Below the pieces are notes generated by a model. It saw only the letters and a program-made list of their open reading frames with translations, ran no database searches and was not told where the DNA came from. The position numbers and the translations under genes are program-made. Positions 1-11,907 of a DNA stretch of 64,000 bases are shown piece after piece. Position 1 is the stretch's first letter; each line of letters starts with the position of its first letter. The stretch covers positions 17,689,320 through 17,753,319 of the forward strand of contig NC_069670.1 of assembly GCF_027244095.1 (NCBI RefSeq). The letters run 5' to 3'. This DNA comes from Hemicordylus capensis. Taxonomy: Eukaryota > Chordata > Lepidosauria > Squamata > Cordylidae.

Positions 1-68
1 GTCTGTACTCCGCTCAGCCAACCAGGCATCTCCTACTCGAAACCATTTCAGCTACCCTGATGGGTTAG

Positions 69-360
69 GAGAGGAGAGCTGGTCTTGTGGTAGCAAGCAT
101 GACTTGTCCCCATAGCTAAGCAGGGTCTGCCCTGGTTGCATATGAATGGGAGACCACTGTAAGATATTCCCTCAGGGGATGGAGCCGCTCTGGGAAGAGC
201 AGAAGGTTCCCAGTTCCCTCCCTGGCAGCATCTCCAAGATAGGGCTGAGAGAGTTTCCTGCCTGCAACCTTGGAGAAGCCGCTGCCAGTCTGTGCAGACA
301 ATACTGAGCTAGATAGACCACTGGTCTGACTCAGTATATGGCAGCTTCCTAGGTTCCTAT
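69..360 (+). mobile_element. 5S-Sauria-type SINE, near full length
   Basis: The head (about 69-165) contains GCTAAGCAGGGTCTGCCCTG and a GGGAGACC box, matching the internal promoter half of 5S rRNA. It is followed by a body ending in the CTGACTCAGTATATGGCAGC / TTCCTA tail shared with the tRNA-headed SINEs of this window. The 5S-Sauria name is from memory of squamate SINE families. Confidence 0.8.
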
Positions 361-639
361 GGGTTCTGCCTAGCCTGAAGCTCCACATGCTGCTGCTGCC
401 CCCTGATGGTAAGGCCCAGAATTGCAGCAGCCCTTGAGTTCTCAGAGCGCTGAGCCCAGTCCTGGGTTCTCTCCCCAAGCAGGAAAAGTACAAGAACTTC
501 CTGCCTCAGAACCAGCCTGGCCTCGGGGTCAAGGTCTTCTGGTTCTGGAGGGGCTGTTTCTGGCTTGCTTTCTTGAGTTACCTGCTAAGTTTGACCTCTG
601 GCGTGCTCCGGACCTCTGGCCGCTGGCTTGACTTCTGGT

Positions 640-1415
640 GTGTTCTTGACCTTTCAGTCTTCCTGGGCCCATCATGCAATCCATGCTAAAATTCTTTCAT
701 TGGGATTCTCCATGGATTGCCTGGTTTTGTTGAGCCATAATCAAGCTCTACAGGCTCTGAAGCAGAGAATCTTGGATACTGAAAATCAACACGAGCTTTC
801 CATGATCCCTGAATGTTCGAGAAGGAGGCTGGGTTTATGCACTGCTGTCAGGGGTCCCACTACTTACCTGTATACCCTAGAGAACCCGCGCCATCTGAGG
901 GCTTTCTTTAGACCAGGGTATGACATGCTCCCATCGGCTGTGCCGGCGGGGAGAATAAAGAGTATACCAAGGGAAGGTAGAATCTGCCCTTGTGGCTATA
1001 GGGAGATTTAAACCATCCAACATGTATTGCTCCGTTGTCCGTTTTACAGAGAGCTAAGACCCTCCCTGATATCTCCTTGTCCGGCACTCTTTCCAGGATG
1101 CTCAGAAGATTTTTGTGTTTCTTATCTTCTGGCAGATCAATCTCCATCTATCGCATATAAGGTGGCGAAGTTTTGCTCTAATGCTATGTGGTTACGTCAG
1201 TTTTTTTATTTCATGCGTATGTTCTTCCTGAATTTTCAGTTTATATTTATATTTATGGTTAGCAATTGCTAGTTAGGTCTTTGATTGGTACTGTATGTGA
1301 CTGATGTTTTATTATTTTCTAGCAACTGTTAACCTTCTGTAGGATTTCTTTTATTCTACTATTTCTAGTTGATTTGTAAGCTGACCATGGGTCGTAAATA
1401 AAATATCTTCCCTCG
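640..1415 (+). mobile_element. Non-LTR retrotransposon (LINE) 3' relic with zinc-knuckle motif
   Basis: The reading frame carries CPCG followed by QHVLLRCPFYREL, the C-x-C ... H-x4-C knuckle found at the C-terminus of jockey/R1/CR1-like LINE polyproteins. An in-frame TAA at 1009-1011 separates the two halves of the knuckle, so the copy is dead. After about 1250 the sequence becomes T-rich noncoding 3' region ending near AAATAAAATATC. The exact LINE clade was not determined. Confidence 0.55.
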
Positions 1416-2512
1416 ATCTTCCCATCTGACCTTGGGCTACTGGCTGTCCTCTGATTCTGGTCTACTCTGCTTGCTTCCCCTCTGGCCCGACCGGACTGCT
1501 CCTAGGCCTGGCTTCTAGCCTTTTGCCACCTAGTGGCTGCCACTTCATACATTCTCCCTTACGGCACCCTGTGCCTATTTATTTTATATTTTATTTTATT
1601 TTATTTATCTATAAAATGTATAAACATCCCAAAACTCTTCTTTAGGCAGTTTACAAGAAAACAACACAGATCAAAAACAAAATTTAAAAACATCAAAACA
1701 ATTTGAAAACAAGGATGAGTCTGATTTAAAAACAATGATGAGTCTGATTAAAATGTAATCGGACACATATGCAAACCACCCCGGGCCATTTTTGGAAGGG
1801 CAGTATATAAATCAAGCAAACAAATAAATAAAAGCCCAGATGAATAAATGCGTCTTAACAGCCCTTTTAAAAGCTGTCAGAGATGGGGGCGGGGGGGCCT
1901 TCTTATTTTAGCAGAGTACACATTCCAAAGCCTCAGGGCAGCCCTGGAGTGGGTCTTGAGTAGCCACAAGATGAGCTGCTGGCAAAGGCAGACGGACCTC
2001 CCCAGGGGATCTCAATAGGCAGCGGAACTCATAACCAGGACTAGGGTGGAGCAGGGGACGCGAAGGGACAGAGCACCGGGACTTCTTGGCTTAACGGGGT
2101 GGGCATGGCCATGGGGGCTGTCATGGAGAGCGCCTGCACTTCTGAATGTGCAACTACATCACTGCTCATAATGGAGGGAAAAAGGAGAAGGGAGTTCTGC
2201 ATGGAACTCCCCGCCGCACCCTCAGCACCCTGTGGTGCCCCCACCCACCCCAGAGCCCGCCTCAGAATGTCCCTTTCACACGGGGCCTGCTGCAAAACCT
2301 TTCCGTCCTCACCCCCAGCTGAAGTGAAGCTGAAGGGTGTCTCCCTGCTGTTACTCACGGGCCGTTCTTGTTTCCTGCACTGCTGACAGCCTAACCGTAA
2401 TCCCTTCAAGGGCAGGGCCTTGTTGTGTCTAGTGCTGATGCTATTCCGTACGGTGCCAGGGGGCTCCACATTAACAATGATAACGACCGTAAAAGGAAGA
2501 AGCAGTAGAAGC
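1416..2512. other. Intergenic stretch without recognised gene
   Basis: AT-rich (ATTTT)n and (AAAT)n tracts lie around 1578-1615. A SINE/LINE-like tail follows at about 1785-1835, with CCGGGCCATTTTTGGAAGGG and AAATAAATAAA. The remainder (1860-2510) is unique-looking sequence in which I see no exon. Confidence 0.5.
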
Positions 2513-2760
2513 AGAATCATAGAATGTCAGATCTGGAAGGGACCTTCCGGTCCACCCCATTGCTCTGTACAGGAAACTGCAGCAGCATCCCATCCAACTT
2601 CTGTTTGGAAACCACCAGCAAAGCAGAGCCCACCACTGCATGAGGCAGACTGTTCCACTGTCCAACAAGCCTCACAGTTACGAAGTTCCCTCCACTGAGT
2701 AGCCTTAATCTGCTTCCTTCTTGGGTGATCTTTAGGTGTTCACTTTGCCTATCTTGAGGT
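2513..2760 (-). mobile_element. CR1-type LINE 3' fragment
   Basis: It starts with AGAATCATAGAATGTCAGAT, the reverse complement of the CR1 3' terminus, and continues with GGAAGGGACCTTCCGGTCCA and a run around GGAAACCACCAGCAAAGCAG typical of CR1 3' UTRs. It is a 5'-truncated copy in antisense orientation. Confidence 0.7.
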
Positions 2761-2854
2761 GCAGCAGTTCCCTCTTTCCTCACCTCTCTCTCTCTCTGGC
2801 CACAGGAGACTGGGGAAGGGACAAGATGAAGTCTGGTGGCAATGGTGCCTCGTG

Positions 2855-2960
2855 TTGAGGTTCTCAGACTTGGGTCCCCAGATGTTGCTGGACTACAACT
2901 CCCATCATCCCCAGCCCCAATGGCCTTGGCCATCTGGGGACCCACGCATGGGAACCCCGT
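2855..2960. mobile_element. Palindromic hAT-like element (SBS-arm family), copy 1
   Basis: Contains GGACTACAACTCCCATCATC at about 2890-2909 with flanking TGGGTCCCCAGATGTTG and an inverted CATCTGGGGACCCA at about 2930-2943, so the ends pair with each other. It belongs to a family seen about ten times in the window. Confidence 0.55.
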
Positions 2961-3416
2961 CCCCCGTCCTAGTGGTTGAGCAGAGATTTGGCAGGATCAT
3001 GGTGAGGCTTGACGTTAGGTCTGCTCATCGCTTCCTGCAGCGAGCATGTCAGCGAAAAGAGGAAGGGAAAGTGGAGGGCGGGGGAAACGCTCCTTCACTC
3101 ATTTCGCAGTCTGGCCTTGGAGCGGCATCAATATGAGTAAAGGTTAATCTGGTTTAAGGGCTTTTTGGAAGTCAACGCATTCAGCACCAAGCTCCTTTTC
3201 CATTTAATTGTGTGCAGCACCTTTACAGTGTCACTTGGCATTCCAACACACAGCCGGGTCCCATGCAAACAGAGAAGCTCATTTCTCATCCAAACATCCT
3301 TGCAGAGGTGAGGAGTGATCTGCAGGGCCTTTGCAACAGCGGGGGTGAGAGGGTGGAAGGAGGGAGAGGAAACCAAGCTATTCAAACCCCATTTGCCCCC
3401 CTGGAAGGAAGCTATA

Positions 3417-3602
3417 AGAAACCTAGGAAGCTGCCTTATACTGAGTCTGACCCTTGATCCATCTAACTCAGTCTTGTCCGCACTGACTGGCAGCAGCTCT
3501 CCAAGGTTTCAGGCAGGAGCCTCTCCCATCCCTACCTGGAGATGCTGCCAGGGGCTGAACCCAAGACCTTCTGCATGCCAAGCCCTACAGCAACATCCCT
3601 TC
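3417..3602 (-). mobile_element. tRNA-Sauria-type SINE
   Basis: Tail-first copy: AAGCTGCCTTATACTGAGTC, then the body, then GATGCTGCCAGGGGCTGAAC and CTTCTGCATGCCAAG, which is the reverse complement of the tRNA-like B box and anticodon-arm region. The head is degraded. Confidence 0.75.
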
Positions 3603-4329
3603 TGTACTGTGTACTCATTACTGTATAGGGAATTGGAAACTAGCCCTCAGGCATTTGTGAATAACAAATTTTGTAGAGGTGCAAAGTCGGGGACATTCAG
3701 CATTGCTGAAGCCAGGCCCACGGGCCACCCAGGATTGATATGGTTTAGAGGACTATTGCTACGCTCAGTACTTTTCAAAATGTCTGGAGGTGTGAACGGT
3801 AGCCTCTTCTAGGCCAAGTCGGGATCTGCACCAGAGCAGGGATCCAGGAGCTGCACAGACCTCGGACAGCGCTGAGGGATCAGAACCTCCGTCCGCACCA
3901 AGCTGGAACACGAGAGCTGGGGATCACAATGAGCAAGGGACGTTGCTCCAGCATCTTCTTGCCCGTGTGTTTACGGCTGCTATCCAGGCAGAGTGAATTG
4001 GTTCTGCCCCTTCCCTAGAGAAGGCTCTGTTTCTTGGAGGGGTCTTGCCTGATTTCTTAAGCACTGGCTCTGGCAGTGCTGGGTGGGGTGGGGTTCTACC
4101 AGGGCTGTTCTCCAGGGGTTCCGCTAAGTCAGGGCTGTCTTCTCAGATCACGGTGCAACTGTGGGCTTGGATTCCCCTGGTTAGGGGGATCGCGGCAGCG
4201 TGGGGTCGCCCGTGCTCTGCGACAGACAGTCTGCTCAAGCCAGCTCATCCCCCGCTTTGCCCCCCAGTGGTGGGGTTCTGGACCTGGGGTCATGACAGGC
4301 TAGGTGACTTTTGGTGACTCCCTCCCTGC

Positions 4330-4597
4330 TCTCACCTCTGTAGGGTCGTTCTAGTGCATGCAAGATCCCTGCTAACTGAGCAAAGAGGCACCTTTCAAAG
4401 TGGTGACTCTCTTATATTGAGCAGGGGGAGAGCAACTGGCCCTATCCAACCCCAGCACAGCATCCCTCCAGCGGCTGCTGCTGGTGTCTACCTTATGTTT
4501 CTGTTTAGACTGTGAGCCCTTTGGGGACAGGGATCCTTCTTTTTAATTTATGATTGTTTTTTCTATGTAGACTGCTTTGGGGACTTTTGTCAAAAAC
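4330..4597 (-). mobile_element. L2-like interspersed repeat fragment
   Basis: Reverse-orientation relative of the repeat at 51540-51780. It shares AGAGGCACCTTTCAAAGTGG, GGGGGAGAGCAACTGGCCCT and GACTGTGAGCCCTTTGGGGA. The class is uncertain; several copies occur in this window. Confidence 0.45.
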
Positions 4598-4815
4598 GTA
4601 AAGTAAAGTGTGCCATTGAGTCGGTGTCGACTCCTGGCAACCACAGAGTCATGTGGTTTCCTTGGGTAGAATACAGGAGGGGTTTACCATTGCCATCTCC
4701 TATGCAGTATGAGAAGATGCTTTTCAGCATCTTTCCTATATCGCTGCTACCCAATATAGATGTTTCCCATAGTCTGTGAAACATACCAGCGGGGATTCGA
4801 ACCGGCAACCTCTAG
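4598..4815 (-). mobile_element. tRNA-derived SINE, second family
   Basis: The tail GTGCCATTGAGTCGGTGTCG / ACTCCTGGCAACCACAGAG and the inverted head ATTCGAACCGGCAACCTCT (tRNA B box) match, in the opposite orientation, the copy at 48790-49068. It is unrelated to the Sauria body. Confidence 0.7.
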
Positions 4816-6180
4816 CAAAAAGTGGTATATAAATATTTGTTTGTTGTTTGTTTGTTATTCTTCTTCATACTCTGTCACATTCACAAACTACAAACAGAAA
4901 CTTTCCTTACACTCCAGATGCATCCTTAAATACAAACCAGTGGTTCTAATCCAGATTAGCCATTCTGAATGCAAGCTAAGGTTACCACTATCCAAAGAAG
5001 GCAAGATAGAAAGGCTTATAATACAAGACTACTCTTTACTTTGATACTGTCATTGATACTTTGGAAGAAGAATTTGCATGATTACTGTTATAAGTGCCAC
5101 TGAGGAAGACCAAGAAGGTGGAAATGCATTTGGCAGAGACAAATCAGCTACACAGAAATATGCATTCTTCAGATGAACTCCAATAACAAGAGGATAAACT
5201 TCTGGCAAAGTCAAACATACATAACAGTAGTATGTTTTCTCTACATGAGCTTTGAGGAAAGTGAATCATTTGGAAATAATGGAAGAATAACTGGTTCATG
5301 TGGTTATATTTCACTGGATTTATTATTGTGATTTTATGTAGTTTTTGGATCAGAATTGATATAATTTTAGATCATTTGTTTTTATTCAAGTTATTGGATA
5401 TATAGTGGAAAATAAATACCTGGTTTTCACATTTAAGATACGTTACGATTTATGTAGCAGTATACACAGGGTTGATACTCCTGCAAGCGAAAAGGTGCTG
5501 GTGAGTCCAGATTACTCAGGATTATGGATGTGACATGTGCAGGCCGTGGACTCATGAAGGAAACCCTGGTGGCTGCAGGGAAGAGCAGCTTGGGTGTCCT
5601 GTGAGTTCTGCTGAAGACTCACCATTCTTGCATTCCCCCCCATTTATTCAGACCCAAACTGGTCTTATGTAACGACCAAGTAATTACTTCCAGCATGTGC
5701 ATGGCTGGGACCTAATGGACAGTGACATTTTACCTTTGCTTTTAATGAGTAGGGACAGGCTCCGGTGGGTAGGCGCACTCCAAAGTGTGCCTCACTGTGC
5801 GAGGGAAGTTGCAGCAAAATTAGATAGCTGAACCAATGTAGAACTGCCCTACTGGTTCCAATCAAGATGCATAAACTCACTGGTTTGGTGGTTCAGAGTT
5901 GCCTCCAGACACGGAGTGATGGCCAGTCATATTCTCAGCGGATGCTTCTGTCTGAGCTACAGGAACGACCTAGACAGTCAAGTGTGCCACTTTAGATGGT
6001 TTGCCCGGCCAGATTTTTGCCTGGCCTCTCGGATCCCACCTGAGCGTTCCAGAGTACATTGGAGTCTTCCCCTGAAATACAAGTGACAACAATTACTGTA
6101 CAACTTATATCAGGCAGGCACTTGGAGATCAAGTCAACCACATCCCCCAATAACTTCTGTCCAGAACTGCAATTTTAACA
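4816..6180. other. AT-rich intergenic stretch, no gene seen
   Basis: Positions 4980-5460 are AT-rich and end in GAAAATAAATACC, which looks like the 3' end of an old retroelement, but no conserved coding motif was found. Positions 5460-6180 are unique-looking without an exon signature. Confidence 0.45.
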
Positions 6181-6189
6181 ATCCATGTC

Positions 6190-6515
6190 TGGTTTGGAGA
6201 GGAGAGCTGATCTTGGAGAGGAGAGTTGGTCTTGTGGTAGCAAGCATGACTTGTCCCCTTAGCTAAGCAGGGTCTGCCCTGGTTGCGTATGAATAGGAGA
6301 CTAGAAGTGTCAGCACTGGAAGATCTTCCCCTTCTTAGGGGATGGAGCTGCTCTGGGAAGAGCAGAAGGTTCCAAGTTCCCTCCCTGGCAGCATCTCCAA
6401 GATAGGGCTGAGAGAGATTCCTGGCTGCAACCTTGGAGAAGCCGCTGCCAGTCTGTGAAGACAATACTGAGCTAGAGGGACCAGTGGTCGGACTCAGTAT
6501 TCCTATGTTCCTGTG
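6190..6515 (+). mobile_element. 5S-Sauria-type SINE with duplicated head and tail segments
   Basis: The 5S-like head TTAGCTAAGCAGGGTCTGCC is followed by the shared body and a tail at about 6470-6515. The head entry motif GGAGAGGAGAG..TGGTCTT is partly doubled (about 6193-6235). Just after the tail, TTCCTATGTTCCTGTGTCAG recurs with a 38-bp period (6500 and 6538). Confidence 0.75.
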
Positions 6516-7825
6516 TCAGTTTCCTATGTGCCTCAGCTTCCTATGTTCCTGTGTCAGTTTCAGTCTATATGGGCAGTATAGTCTATATGGCCAGCCTTGG
6601 ACTGGAATGCTGCAGGTGAGGGCCAGTGCTTTAGAACTCTCTCTTGCATTAAAACCTTCCCTGCTGGTAGAAAACTAGCACATCAAGGAATGAGCTAGGC
6701 CAGTGATCTTCACTATTTTTCAGGCAGCGGCCACTTTGACAAAACAAAACAAAACAAAACAAAAAACAACCCTGCAATTTGAGAGCTGTTTTTCACTGTG
6801 CTGAACTCCGCACAAATACTGTGCTTTCCCAAGTACTGGGAGGCACTGTTCCTGCTGAGGAGTGCGCACTTGTGTGCGCTCACATGTTTTTGGATGTCCG
6901 CTCTGTTCAATTTAGATCCTGCTCAGGTTGAATCAGGAAGGCCCCCCTCTGAATGCATATGAACACACTGCCTTGATACTGCCACCCAGAACAAAACTCA
7001 TTCCGCACACAGATGAAAAAAATTAGAGAGAACACTGCTGAGAGGGCCTTTTAAGAGAGCCAGAACCCTCTCCTAAATGCACGGTGGGGAAACCGCTGGG
7101 AGGAGGCTACACTTCCCAGCACTCTGTGCATGCCTCCCAAGATGGTGAAGGAGGCTCCGTTGACAGTGCAGCACTGCACAGTGAGAATGGTTCTCTCCAC
7201 ATGGAGTATTCAGAGTATTCAGCTTTGGCCAAAGCTTCACACAGGCCCAACAAACCACGTGTGAGGGAGCCACACTGAGGATTGAAGGGGGTCTAGCCCC
7301 CAGGCCTTACAATTAAGACCCCTGAGCTAGTTTGTTGTTGCTTTGACTCAGAGGAAACTTTCAGAAATGGCATCCTGAAGAAATGTGGGCTTCTCTGCCA
7401 CGTCTGGATTTCTGTCTGCTGCTTGCAGAGACCGCTGTTCTTTTCGTAGTGCTTCAGGGAGGCAATTGCTTGGTTTCTAATCATATGAGCTTCTTGCAGG
7501 ATTCTCTGTTTTGTAGAGAGCCATTCAAAGGGGGGGATGTTATTATTTGGTTGTAATAACACACCACAGTTGTGCAGGTTGTTGTTATTGTTTTGTTTTA
7601 ATGCTTTGTGTTGAAATAGAAATAGCCAGCACCAACCTTACTCTCCTGGGATGTGCATGCTCCATCTTTTTTCCTTTCGCCTATGGCTCCCTGCCCACAC
7701 AGCACATATCAGTTGACAACTATAGGAGAAGAACGCGAAATGTCAGTTGGCCCATGCAGGAACCCACACCTGTTCCATCGCTGAGAGACACCTCAAAAGA
7801 TGCATTGACTACCTTGCATAGGAAA

Positions 7826-7950
7826 TGATAGAACATCTGCTCTGCATGCAGAAGGTCCCAGGTTCAATCCCTGGCAGCATCTCCAGGGAGGGTTGGGAAA
7901 GGCTCCTGCCTGCAACCTTGGAGAAGTCGCTGCCAGTCAGTGTAGGCCAG
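7826..7950 (+). mobile_element. tRNA-Sauria-type SINE, truncated
   Basis: The tRNA-like half (CATGCAGAAGGTCCCAGGTT then CAATCCCTGGCAGCATCTCC) and the start of the body are present. It breaks off after GCCAGTCAGTGTAGG and runs into an unrelated repeat beginning CCAGGATTCCCGACC. Confidence 0.7.
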
Positions 7951-8307
7951 GATTCCCGACCTTTTTAAACAAGTGCACCCCTTCTTTTGCAAACGTTCAG
8001 CTCAGGCACCCCATAGAGATTTTGTTATGAGACGGGCTACTCCAGTCACTGGCTTAGATCCTTAATCTGGATGTGAACCAGAGACTGGAGTAGCCAATCT
8101 CATAACAGCAACCTTTAAATTTATCAGCGTTAATACACCTATATCCATAAAAACACAAATTTAAGTGTTAAACTTAAGGAGACAGGCTACTATAGTCACT
8201 AGCACACATCCACACGAAGCTGCTCATCAGCAGTCTTTTCGAACCTCTTTTTGCTCATCAGCAGTCTTTTTGAAATTAGTGGGATCAGTTCACTTGTCCT
8301 ATTAATT

Positions 8308-8410
8308 TGTTGACTAGGACTCCCAGAATCCCCAAGCAAAAGCCATGGCAGCTGGGGATTCTGGGAGTTGTAGTCAACATCATCTGGAAATCCCTGTTAG
8401 ATGGAACACT
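8308..8410. mobile_element. Palindromic hAT-like element (SBS-arm family), copy 2
   Basis: The arms TTGACTAGGACTCCCAGAAT (from 8309) and ATTCTGGGAGTTGTAGTCAA (to 8377) are inverted repeats around a loop of about 25 bp. The right flank ends AATCCCTGTTAGATGGAACA / CTGG, like the TIR at 53301-53327. Confidence 0.6.
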
Positions 8411-8489
8411 GGCCTTGAATAACCCCTGGGAGCCTTTCAAGTACCTCTAGGGGCACTAGTACCCGCACTGGCAACCCTTGGGAGAGACC

Positions 8490-8560
8490 AGTGGTTCCCA
8501 ACCTGTGTTCCTCCAGATGTTGCTGAACTACAACTCCCATAGTCCCCAGCTATAATTTAT
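8490..8560. mobile_element. Palindromic hAT-like element (SBS-arm family), half copy
   Basis: CAGTGGTTCCCAACCTGTG followed by GAACTACAACTCCCATAGTC; only the left half is present before a SINE body begins. Confidence 0.5.
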
Positions 8561-8565
8561 TTAAG

Positions 8566-8696
8566 CGCCCTGGTAAGGCTGGGAAAGACTCCTGCCTGAA
8601 AACCATAGTGAATTGCTGCCAGTCAGTGTAGACCGGACTGAGCTAGATGGACCAAGGACCTGACTCAGTATAAGGCAGTTTCCTATGTCCCTATAT
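8566..8696 (+). mobile_element. Sauria SINE body and tail without head
   Basis: GGCTGGGAAAGACTCCTGCC through ACTGAGCTAGATGGACCAAG and CTGACTCAGTATAAGGCAG, ending TTCCTATGTCCCTAT. It is 5' truncated. Confidence 0.7.
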
Positions 8697-10300
8697 CTGT
8701 CAAGGGACTCGTGCTTGCTGACTGCACGGGACAAAGCAGAAACAGCCCTTGCATCCAAATGTCTTGATCACCACCAGCACAGCTCCTGAGTCCTTCTCAG
8801 CTATGCTTCTAACCTTGGCATTAGCAGGACTCCAAACCTTAGGGCTGGAATGGTTGCACAGGGTGTAGAATATGGGGGGTGGGGGGGCGGGGCGTGTTGC
8901 TACCTGAAAGTCCAGCCACCACTCCCCGAAATTACACCTTTTAAAAAAAGTCTCCCTGAAGAGAGAGAGAAACCCAAATAACTGCTGCTGTGCTAATCTG
9001 CTGCTACTATCTATCCTCCCCCAGTGATAGTCATGCCAGAAAAACCTCACCAAGAGCTTGGTAATTAGTATAGATGTGCATGAGACAGCCAGAGACCAGG
9101 ATGAAAGAAGCAAAAAGAAATAACTTTATCTATGAGATAAAAAGCACAGTTGTTTCAAGTTCTTGTTGCGGTTACTTACTTGCAAAACCCGCAAACCCGG
9201 CAGAAGCAATTGCTTCGCTGTTAATTAGCTCTCTCCTTTAATTAACTTTCAGGCCAAATTGCCCCCTTCTTACCTCCATTGTTTTTTCTAGAAGTCTACC
9301 CCATCAAATTAATCCTATTCTAAACCTTGCTGAGATGTCTGAGTACAAAAGAACAAGAGACGTTTCCTCCAAAATGCCTGTTTTTCATCAAGGAAAAAAT
9401 GTAAGCTCTTGAGAGGGAGTGTGCAAGTTAGGGGGAAGGGATGGTTTTTTGTTTTTGTTTTACATTTAATAACTGATTTGCTCTTAATGATTTATTATGA
9501 CCATGTGGTAGGGGTACACAGCTCAAATTATTCAGTGGGCCGAAAGAACCAAATCATGGCTTGGTGTGTGGAGTTTAAGTCCATTTTTAGCACATTCATG
9601 GTTGCATTTTTAGCACATTAATCGTTAAAAAAACACATTAATACATAAATTACACTATTAAGACACAGACACACACATATATAAATTTAAGAAGCCAGTG
9701 GGGGGGAAATATCATGTATCAGGACAAAAATGTACCTGTGAATAATTGAAAATAGCAAAAGGACACACACACACACACACAGTGTGCTGTTGGATACTCC
9801 AGAAGGGAAAAAGCGGAGGAGACTTTATAACCTGAACGGCAATATCTGGATTATAAAATCAGGTAGGCACCACTCAGCCGCCCTGATGCTGGGCCTGGAA
9901 CTGACCACAAAGGTGCGTGTAGAGCTGAGGTAACTTTCCACCACATTTATGACTGAATTAAAACATCATTAACTAAAGCCATTCTTAAAATGTTTGCTTT
10001 AAGAAGGGCGTGGGGAGAAATAGCACAAAAGCGTGCCTGGGAATAGCTGGAAATAGGAAAAGGGGGAGGTTTGGGCTTGGGTTTTGTGTGTGTGTTGCTG
10101 TTGTTGCTGTGCTGGACCCTCTTCTCTTCAAAGGAGAGAAGGAAAAAAGGACAGAGGCTTCATTACATCACAGCTGCACACGGACACGGGTATAGCAGTG
10201 GCCCCCTGAGCTGTTATCTCTCCAGGTCAGGCACTCCAGGCTCAACTGGTTTGGGCGACATAAACCTGAAACGCCACGAGGGCCTGAGGAAGCCCACCAA
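8697..10300. other. Intergenic stretch with AT-rich tracts, no gene seen
   Basis: Contains a G/C homopolymer patch near 8876-8895, AT-rich unique-looking DNA at 9120-9700, and an (AC)n tract at about 9762-9781. No exon with flanking splice signals was recognised on either strand. Confidence 0.45.
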
Positions 10301-10309
10301 AGCCAGAAG

Positions 10310-10640
10310 AGCCCGGATGTTGAGAGCGCGAGGGCGCCCCCCTCGGCCCCCCCCCCATGCCTTTCGGAAGAGCGCGAGGGCGCCCTCTTTATTAACTCTT
10401 TATTGCCCGGCAGGCAGCGGCAGCAGCAGCAGCAGTCCCCGCGCCCAGCAGTAACTGACTTCCTCGACTGGTGGTGAGATCCTGGCTGGCTGGCTGGCTG
10501 TTACTGGGCGCGTGCGCTTCACCCTGGGGCTGTGAGCAAGCCGTGGGGCAGCGCAGCGCAGCAGCGCGGTGGCTTTTGTGTGTGAGGGTCACAAAGCCAA
10601 GCCACGCTCCTGTGCACACTCCCCCGCCCTCGCCTTATTC
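10310..10640. promoter_or_regulatory. GC/CpG-rich patch, gene unknown
   Basis: CpG-dense by eye, with a 17-bp direct repeat AGAGCGCGAGGGCGCCC at 10323-10339 and 10368-10384, a GGCT tandem run near 10483-10500 and CAGCGCAGCGCAGCAGCGCG near 10549-10568. It resembles a CpG-island promoter, but I recognise no exon next to it. It could also be a simple GC-rich repeat. Confidence 0.3.
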
Positions 10641-10871
10641 GAAAACAATTCGGACGAGGTTTTAACAAAACGCCCTTACTGAAGTTCATGCAGGGGAACC
10701 ATATGTCATCACTGAGCCCAGTCGTTAATGCATCATATACGGATAGCCCTGCATTGCTGGAAAGAGTCTGGAGATACTGTGCGCAGTCCTGGGCGACGCC
10801 ATCTCATCCCAGTGCTGAATAAATGGAAATCCATTTTTGCCCAAATGTATTCAAGCGTGTGTGTGTGTCAC

Positions 10872-11186
10872 TGGAACATTGGAAGCTGCCATATACTGAG
10901 TCAGACCCTTGCTCTAGCTAGCTCAGTATTGACTGCCCAGACTGGCAGCTTTCTCCAAGGTTGCAGGCAGGCATTTCTCTCACCTTGCCAGGGAGGGAAT
11001 TGGAACCTTCTATACGCAAGAAGGCAGCTGCTATTTCCCAGAGTGACCCCCATCCCCTAAGGGGTGGGTGGGATATCTTACAGGGCTCACAGAGGTAGTA
11101 TCCCATTCAAATGCAAACCAGGAGGGACCCTGCTTAGCAAAGGGGACAATTCATGCATGCCGCCACAAGACGAGTTCTCCTCCTCG
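10872..11186 (-). mobile_element. 5S-Sauria-type SINE
   Basis: Tail-first: GGAAGCTGCCATATACTGAG, body, CCATCCCCTAAGGGG, then the inverted 5S head GGGACCCTGCTTAGCAAAGG and GCCACAAGACGAGTTCTCC. Confidence 0.8.
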
Positions 11187-11545
11187 CTTGATGTTTTGTT
11201 TTGTTTTATATTATAATTATTTATATTATGTACGGGTTAGACCATACAGAGGGTCTACCCCTGCAAAGATCTGCTGAGATTTTTCTTCCATGCTAAGGTA
11301 ATACACAGCCTTGCTGCTGTTAAAAAATATCATTCATTCCCACAAAGCTGACCTACCCACAGAACTTACGACAATAAAGTATCCATTTTACCCTCTTTGT
11401 GGTTTCCAAATCCCTCGCGCCGCGTCGCCATCTAGTGGAATCTATAGGTAAGACGCGCTTTGTTTTTAAAGCTATGTAAACGGAAGCAGACCCAAGAGGA
11501 GCCCACTTCTGGGTCCTTGAGTGGTGCTAAGGCCTTGGAATTACC

Positions 11546-11685
11546 TTATTTACCCGAATAGGAGGCATCTACGAATTTAAGAATACCCCCTTTTTTAAAA
11601 AGTTAAACACAGTTACAACTGTATTTACCTGGAAGGAAGAGCACGCTGAATTTAAGACAACCCCCTGATTTCTAAGGTCAAATAA

Positions 11686-11735
<50 letters not shown>

Positions 11736-11750
11736 ATTCAGGTAAATACA
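11546..11750. mobile_element. TIR-bounded short DNA transposon
   Basis: TTATTTACCCGAAT at 11546-11559 pairs with ATTCAGGTAAATAC at 11736-11749 as terminal inverted repeats. Between them are GAATTTAAGA repeats and a (TG)n tract. It is non-autonomous, with no reading frame; the superfamily was not established. Confidence 0.5.
11688..11732. repeat. (TG)n microsatellite
   Basis: About 22 uninterrupted TG units inside the TIR-bounded element. Confidence 0.95.
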
Positions 11751-11907
11751 GTAAAATTGAGGTTTCTCACAGCACTTTAATATAACACTGTATTAAACAG
11801 CATGCCCCTGTAGCCAAAGTCCTTTAATGATAACTACTACTCACCAGTAACTTTCGTTTAACAAAAGGCCTGGCTACTTCAAACAAAATCCCAGCCATTT
11901 CATTCTT

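Noticed and set aside
100-165. 5S rRNA gene candidates (GCTAAGCAGGGTC...GGGAGACC)
   Set aside because: Only the promoter half of 5S is present and it runs into SINE sequence; these are 5S-derived SINE heads.
5085-5135. Possible hammerhead-like core (CACTGAGGAAGACC ... GGTGGAAATGC) in an AT-rich retroelement-like stretch
   Set aside because: The invariant CTGATGA is not present and the stems do not pair convincingly by eye.
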